From assembly GCF_051014445.1 (NCBI RefSeq), contig NC_135141.1, forward strand, positions 7,254,001 to 7,318,000: DNA of 64,000 bases. The letters run 5' to 3'. Shown piece by piece: positions 57,892-64,000 of this stretch (the first letter of the stretch is position 1; every line of letters begins with the position of its first letter). The notes beneath the pieces are model-generated. The model ran no database searches. It was not told the DNA's origin and saw only the letters and a list, made by a program, of their open reading frames with translations. Source of the DNA: Colletes latitarsis (taxonomy: Eukaryota > Arthropoda > Insecta > Hymenoptera > Colletidae). The translations under genes were made by a program, and so were the position numbers.

Positions 57892-59671
57892 CAGGGTGGG
57901 GCAGTAACTATTAGCACCTCAGATATCTTGGAAACTATAAGTTTCACAGAAATGTTTGCTAAAGTAAATTGCACAGTACGAAGGGCGCTATTGGGTGGCG
58001 ATAATAGTTTTTTTGCAGCTGGAGGTACTTCGGACATTTCAAGGTCACATCCATTTTTTTAAATGGATCGGTATGTTTTTGCTTCCGTATTACGATAGAG
58101 GATCTTAAAACAAGTTCAACGACCTATTACACAAGGTCATCGAAGGTCATAGAAAGTAGAGAAAGGCGATAATACTTACGGTTTTGGTAGTAAATGAAAC
58201 ATGTTTATAGTAGGTGTTCGAAATGATGACCATCACTGTCAATGCACCGTTGGATTCTTTTTACGATTGATTGACTTGCAAATCTTACAGCGTCAGAACT
58301 TATTGATGCACAGGCTGCAATAATTCGCTGTTGCATATCGTGAGATGTAGTTGGCACTTCTTTGTACACTTTCTCTTTCAGTGTTCCCCACAGAAAGAAA
58401 TCTAAAGGTGTTATGTCTGGTGAACGAGCTGCCCACGATATTGGATTCGAAATTTTTCATCGAGTTCCCTTCGCGCAATCGATGAATAATGTGCTGGGCA
58501 TCCATCATGTTGATACCACATGGTTTGTCGTGTAAATAAAGGTAACTCTTCTAACAAAAGACCCAATGTATCCTTAATAAAATTAGCATAGACGTTGCCA
58601 TTGAAATTTCCATTGATAAAATAAGGTCCAATAATTTTATCACCTATGATACCGCGCCATACATTCACAGACCATTGTTTTTGATGTTCAACCTGTCGCA
58701 GCCAATGTGGATTTTCCGCTGCCCATAAATGCACGTTATGCAAATTAACATTCCCGTGATTTGTGAATGTTGCTTGATCAGTAAATAAGACGGTATTAAA
58801 AAAAAGCTCATTGTTTTGAATTTGACGTATAGCCCATCGAGAAAACTCAACGCGATTCATGAAGTCGTTCCCAAGCAATTCTTGGTGAAGACTAACGTGA
58901 TGTGACGGTGCAAAATGCGTAGTACGCTCCTCCTACTAATGCCAGATTCGCGTTCAATTTGTCGCCAACTAATATGAGAATTTCTGGAGCACACCGATTT
59001 CCATTTCTTCGTTAATTACTCGTTTCTGGCGTTCACTTTTACGAACACTTAAACTATCGGTTTGCCTAAGTTTATCATACACATTTTTAAATGTTTGACG
59101 CGAAGGCTGAGACCGATGTGGATATCGTTCAGCATACAAGTTTTTCGCCCTTACAGAATTTTGACGGCATTCGCCATAAATAAGAAGCATATCAACCTGC
59201 TCTTGAAACGGATACATCGTGCCGGATTGACCGATTTATCGATACTAATCTTATGATGTTTATCTTACTCTGCAAACTATTAAAGTGTCCTTCAAGCAGT
59301 GTTTATTCTCAGTGAAGTAAACGGTAAGCATTACGCATTCCTCTATTATTTAAAATACGTATGTTTCATTTACTACCAAAACCGTAAGTATTATCGCCTT
59401 TCTCTACTTTCTATGACCTTCAATGACCTTGTGTAATAGGTCGTTGAACTCGTTTTAAGATCCTCTATCGTGATACGGAAGCAAAAACATACCGATCCAT
59501 TTAAAAAAATGGATGTGACCTTGAAATGTCCGAAGTACCTCCACCTGCAAAAAAACTATTATCGCCACCCAATAGCGCCCTTCGTACTGTGCAATTTATT
59601 TTAGCAAATATTTCTGTGAAACTTATAGTTTCGAAGATATCTGAGGTGCTAATAGTTACTGCCCCACCCTG
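57892..59671 (-). mobile_element. mariner-family element with about 310-bp inverted ends
   Basis: Starts CAGGGTGGGGCAGTAACTAT after TATA and ends with the complement before TATA. The inverted ends extend to about 58202 and from about 59363, much longer than the 30 or so bases of classic mariners. They contain a full copy of the sequence at 14951-15200. The minus strand carries the transposase relic. Confidence 0.85.
58210..59217 (-). pseudogene. mariner-type transposase (rosa/DD41D-like), frameshifted
   Basis: The ATG at 59217 starts the protein. The N-terminal part (59217-58969) has a helix-turn-helix region with a YPHRSQPSRQTFKNVYDKL block. After shifts near 58980 and 58890 the core (58878-58411) shows FTDQATFTNHGNVNLHN with the first Asp and WYQHDGCPAHYS with the second. 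A further shift near 58450 leads to SPDITPLDFFLWG and a final HHFEHLL. The last block carries Asp rather than Glu. In intact relatives about 41 residues separate the last two Asp; here a few are deleted. At least three frameshifts make it inactive. Confidence 0.75.
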
Positions 59672-60659
59672 TATACTATGGATGCGAGATTGCCATAAGC
59701 CAGCATTGCTGCGGCTGCTACGAATTGATAGTGGCTTTACATGCAAGCGCCGCCAAGTTAGACACCCGTGTACTAACGGAACTAGCGCGAAGTTGGAAAG
59801 ATTCAATTTACAAGGGAAGCGTATTGATAGAGCAGAATAATACGAACTGCTTGTATAAAGGTTAATATTCAATAAAACTGGTTGCAAAAACTGATACTCA
59901 TGAAAATAGTGAAATTAATATATAAATATAATATAAAAGAAACGGAAGTAATGATTATTTAAGTTCACAGAGTGTGAATAGTAATTTTAAAAATGTTTCT
60001 AAACATTATTATCATTTACTTCATTGTTACAGATAAAGGAAGTGGAGGTATGTATTTTTTACGTTTTAAGAGAAGCAGTAAATGAAATTAGATTCATAAT
60101 AATACTGAAATAAATTTATTAATTACTTTATAAACAAGTAATACATGTGATATACAGATTTCTTTTATGTACAATTATATGTTATAGTAATATATAAAGT
60201 ATAAATACGTACAATTAAACAGAATGAATTCAATGTTATTCTTTTATGTCCGATCATGAATCATGATCTTTGTAATCCAAGCAATTGTAAGTCAGCAAGG
60301 AGGCAGAATTTGCTACCATTCATCCACACTGGCATTATTGGTGATTGCAGAATCTACACTAGAAATGTATTAAATAAAGAGGAATCTTAATTTCTGTTAA
60401 ACTTTTCACGTTTGTTCTTTCTTGCCACATACAGAAACGTAAATTTGACAGCTTCAAAGCCAACCAAAATCTCAAAATAGTAAAAAACTAAGGAAAATCA
60501 TGTTATATACATACATATACAATACATACAAGTAAGCCTGCATACATAGCAGCAAACATACATAGCAATATTTTCACAGACAGTAGGGATGCTTATATAG
60601 AAGACGAAATGTCTGATAACATGGTGTTAGCATGCGAATTGGTTATTTACAATAAAGCT
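59672..60659. other. Unassigned AT-rich region
   Basis: Nearly 1 kb between the mariner and the 3' end of the P-like gene. No coding or repeat feature is recognised. Some of it may be 3' flank of the P-like element. Confidence 0.5.
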
Positions 60660-62775
60660 TTACTGGTGGGCCCAAACTATAGAACGCGTTAAGAAATGTC
60701 GCATATTTGTTCCTGTTACAGCTAAAGCATACTTTTTTGTTTCCGCGTACATGCGTAGCTCTATGTAGCATGCAGCTATGGTTTTTACAAGTTTATTAGA
60801 ATGGCTAATGAATTCTTCGGCGCTTAACATGTCTATATTGTGCTGTTCTAACTCAGGAAAAATGTTAGTATTTTCGGCTATATCTTGGAAAGCCTTAGCG
60901 GCTAAAACAGCAGGGAAATTCTGCTCTACGGGAGGTTTCCCGGCATTTACATTGCATGCCCTTCGAAAAAGAGATTCTGTTGTCAGACAAATTTGCACAA
61001 CACTCGGCGATGGTATAATTAAAAAATTACGCGTAATTGCTTTAATATATGATGTTGGATCATGTTTGTGTACAAAAATATTACTTTTATCTATTTCCTC
61101 ACATGCAAGTAAACATTCAATGCACCTAATTTTTCTGTGTTTTTTTAAAGATAAAATTATTAGCCAGCAATATATCCAATTGTTTGCTGGGAAAATTCAC
61201 TTAGATTTGGAGACTGTGCCCATGTGAAATTTAAAAATTCGGTAATTTCGGGGAAGTAATCAGTATGTTGGACATATTCACTGAGCCCGTACTTGTCTTG
61301 TATTTTCAAATTATGTACTTGATCATAAACATTTACATCAAACCTATCTATTTTTGCATGTTTTTTTTTTGATTCGCTTGATACATTTAATATTTTAGTG
61401 TTGTCTAATGCTCTCACGTTTCCTGTATTAATAGAAATGTCATGTCGCACAAGCAGTCGCTTGTACGCGGAAACAAACTGCGAAGCTGTTGGATTTGGGC
61501 ACCACCCACTTCTGCCTCTAACAGCGCAAAAAAAGAGCTTCAGATGATCTTGGCACGTCTTATAAGATAGTAAATATTTCATTTGCGATTCATTTGGTTT
61601 AATATAAGAGTCGTATATATTAAAAATAGATAATACTGCGGTAAAAAGGCCAATAAATCCTGCTTTTCGCCTGGAGAGGAATATGGAAGTTCCATTGTTA
61701 TCTTTAATTTTCGATAAATATTCAAGTTCTACGATTAAACGTGGACGCCAAATATCCTCATTGTCGCGTTTTAGAGGGCATTTGAGGTGCCTCCCCCATG
61801 GATTTCTCACGTCCAAAAAATCAAATATCGCATCGACGCAGCGTAAAAAACGTGCTGTTGCCCCACCACTTTCAAATTCCGGAATTTGAAGCACATTCCA
61901 ACAAAATTCAATGCTATCGGCCACGCTTGAGCTCAGTGTTTGCGCAGCTAAGGCCACTTTCATCACCATTTTCCGGTATTCAATGTGTTTTGTAAGAAGA
62001 CGATTACCCAAACGTAGACCTTCCTTCTGTTGCAGTAAAGCAAGTGCTTGTATATATCGCCACTCGATTTTCTTTCCTTCTCCATCAAAGAGGACTAAGT
62101 ATTCGCCTAAACAATTTCTTATGTTCTTTAACATATGACAAGCATCAAATATTACATTAATATCTGGCTCGCCAGGCACAGGATGTGCGAAATGAACTTT
62201 AAATATGTCATAAATATTTTCATGCTCTGTCTTTCTCGTATCTACATGCATTCGAGCACCTAATATTTCTACTGCGGCAAAATGATCACATGGGCCGTCT
62301 AACGTGAAACTGCACACAGTCACGCCCGCTTTCTGTAGGCGAATGAATGCCTCTCGCAATAAGTTGGCTTTAGTTTCGGCGTTCAACATTGTAATTAAAA
62401 AATAGCCGATTGGAAGTTTCCAATTTTTGTCTAGCGCCACAACCATTATTACGAGGACATTTTTGGCCTCTAGAAGGTCATCCCCACCACTGATACCGAC
62501 ACCTAAATCTACATGACCCCGCATTGTCCCATCACGACCCCTTTGACATCCTTTTTTTATGCCCATCTCATCAAATATCACTGCACAAAGCAGTCTTTGC
62601 CTTTTTTCTTTTAACTCGCCAGATTTTTCTTTTAATAATGCAAAGGAATCCTCAGTAAAACCTGGTTCTGCATTTACATTACTATACCAGGTTCTGAGGA
62701 CATCTGCGTGCGAAAGCGCTAAATTGAAGGTTTTTCTAATATACGAATACGCCTTTGGTGAATAGAAGTGTACAG
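60660..62775 (-). pseudogene. P-element/THAP9-like transposase, 5' part cut off
   Basis: The minus strand reads HFYSPKAYSYIRKTFNLALS at 62775 and continues in one frame to 61160. It includes AVIFDEMGIKK (likely first catalytic Asp), FTLDGPCDHFAAVEILGA and DACHMLKNIRNCLGEYLVLF, blocks characteristic of THAP9 and P transposases. A frameshift near 61160 leads to the C-terminal part (61150-60660), with RCIECLLACEE and PSVVQICLTTESLFRRA. The N-terminal THAP DNA-binding domain is not visible, because the R1-type copy C begins at 62776. P-type transposases cut at element ends and leave 8-bp duplications. Confidence 0.8.
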
Positions 62776-64000
62776 TCAACCCCTCAGGGGCTGCCAGCCT
62801 TTCAGCTGCAGTACGGGCTTAACAAACCCGGGGTACCCGAGTCATACACACACCGTAAGCCTCCTGTTGGTCGTCACAACGACCCATTCACAATTCCCTA
62901 TTGGTTTTGTGAATGGTACGTGACGACAGGAGGAACGGGGGTCTTGGCTTAACCGCCTGGGCCACGAGTATGGCGACTCTATAAAATCGCCCTCCAATCC
63001 TAAGCTATGGTGCGCGGCGATGGGATGCATGGTTGGGGGAGAAGGCCCAATCCCAAGCGACCACCTCCGGGGAACCTGCCGAACCCCCGGAGTATTAGGC
63101 TTACCCGGGTAAGGCGGCTCTGCCCGGGTGGACCTTTATTTCCGACCATCTCGTGGGACTATTATGGACACAGAAAATAAAATGGGGATGGGGCGGGTTT
63201 TGTCGGTTGGGAAGGACGGAGACGGGGTTGGGGTTAGGGTGGCGGCGCTCGCGCCCCACTCAGCGCCAGGTCCGGCTTCGTGGAGGGTGGAGGAGGACGA
63301 CGAGACGGCGTCGGTCTCGTCCTTCTCCTCCAGCACGAGCCACATAGGCTCTAAGAGGAAGAGGACGGGGCAGGCCGTCGTCGAGGTGGGCGGGGCGATG
63401 AGCCCGTCGGTGAGGCTGAGTTGCCTCAGGGACGAGGTGACCGAGGAGATATCGGAGAGGATCTCCTCGTCCCTGCGGCGGGTGGAGAAAGTCGCCGCTG
63501 CCTGCGCCTTTAAGGGGCAGAAAAGCGGTGGCGCGGAGGCCCTGAAGGCCGCGGCGGAGGAAATGAGGGAGGCGGCGCGGGAGCTCAGAGGGCGGAACGC
63601 CCGTCTGCAGCTCCTGTTGGAGGAGGAGCGACAGGGGAGGAGGAGGGCAGAGGCGCTGTGGAACAGCGCGGCCCTCCCTCCCATCCTCCCTCCTCCTCCA
63701 CCGCCGCGTCCCTCGGCGGAGGTAAATAAGCGGAGTGCGGCGGCAGTGGTGCGGGGCACCGCGGGCCCTGCCACCCGCACTCCGCCCGTGAAGAAGTCCC
63801 CGTCCTCCTCAGAAGACGATCTTCTGAGGAGAATTGGGGACATGATTGATGGCAAGCTGGCCGCCTTCCGGGAGGAGCTCCTCGCCGGAAGAGCGGTCAG
63901 CAGGAAGGCGGTGCCTCCCCGACCTGTTCCGGTACAGTCGGGGAAGGCAAAGAAGGGCGGAGTGAAGGCTCCGCCCAGCGTTGCGGCACCAGGGCCCCGG
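62776..64000 (+). mobile_element. R1-type non-LTR element copy C, 5' end, runs off window
   Basis: Begins near 62776 with CAACCCCTCAGGGGCTG and has the same 5' leader as copy B on the minus strand at 20130-19742. ORF1 follows and is open to the window end. It interrupts the P-like transposase. Confidence 0.8.
63164..64000 (+). CDS. R1-type ORF1 protein, N-terminal 279 residues (partial)
   Basis: The ATG at 63164 opens a frame with no stop to the end of the window. The N-terminal 70 residues are acidic and Ser-rich. A stretch near residues 80-170 is rich in charged residues and should form a coiled coil (ARELRGRNARLQLLLEEERQ). A Pro-rich linker follows, then the helix LLRRIGDMIDGKLAAFREEL and a Gly/Lys-rich stretch. 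By comparison with copy B the gag core and zinc knuckles lie beyond the window. No break is visible. This is the least damaged ORF1 of this family here. Confidence 0.8.
   Translation, partial: MDTENKMGMGRVLSVGKDGDGVGVRVAALAPHSAPGPASWRVEEDDETASVSSFSSSTSHIGSKRKRTGQAVVEVGGAMSPSVRLSCLRDEVTEEISERISSSLRRVEKVAAACAFKGQKSGGAEALKAAAEEMREAARELRGRNARLQLLLEEERQGRRRAEALWNSAALPPILPPPPPPRPSAEVNKRSAAAVVRGTAGPATRTPPVKKSPSSSEDDLLRRIGDMIDGKLAAFREELLAGRAVSRKAVPPRPVPVQSGKAKKGGVKAPPSVAAPGPR

Overview
The window looks like a transposon island in an animal genome, most probably an insect and perhaps an ant or other hymenopteran. That placement is an inference from the repertoire: BEL/Pao, Copia, R1-type, I-clade, mariner, Tc1, piggyBac-like, ISL2EU-like, Merlin and P-like elements sit side by side and inside one another. 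I found no convincing host gene, no rRNA and no tRNA gene. Almost every coding region is a broken transposon gene; the exceptions are a few intact single ORFs inside elements.

Layout. 1-884 is an inverted LTR. 1410-2892 is a large palindrome. A second palindrome (3222-4299 plus 11483-11791) is split by a BEL/Pao retrotransposon (4300-11482) that has a 5-bp target duplication, a long pol gene with one late frameshift, an unrecognised second ORF and a 1.67-kb 3' LTR. 11.9-18.3 kb holds Merlin-like ends, the 5' end of a non-LTR element with a promoter, an inverted LTR, mariner and Tc1 remnants. 18.3-21.2 kb is a head-to-tail pair of R1-type fragments. 21.2-28.6 kb alternates LTRs, a broken Copia element and an AT-rich tandem repeat.

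28.6-35.3 kb is one LTR interrupted by a 4.8-kb long-terminal-inverted-repeat element with an 8-bp target duplication. That insert carries an unusual array of eight covarying hairpins. At 35.3-36.9 kb, directly after this LTR, lies a broken cysteine-rich glycoprotein gene that looks viral. Then come an ISL2EU-like transposase relic, a Merlin element with long inverted ends, a truncated piggyBac-like gene, a nearly intact Copia element (44204-50508) interrupted by an R1-type 3' fragment, a full-length I-clade element with an exact 11-bp target duplication (50703-56087), a 67-bp minisatellite, a mariner with ~310-bp ends, and a P-like transposase interrupted at 62.8 kb by the 5' end of another R1-type copy that runs off the window.

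The nesting order gives a relative history: palindrome, then BEL; LTR, then palindrome, then LTR, then Merlin-like element, then snapback element; Copia, then R1; P-like, then R1. Everything here is read by eye; similarity statements are not alignments and family names rest on motifs.
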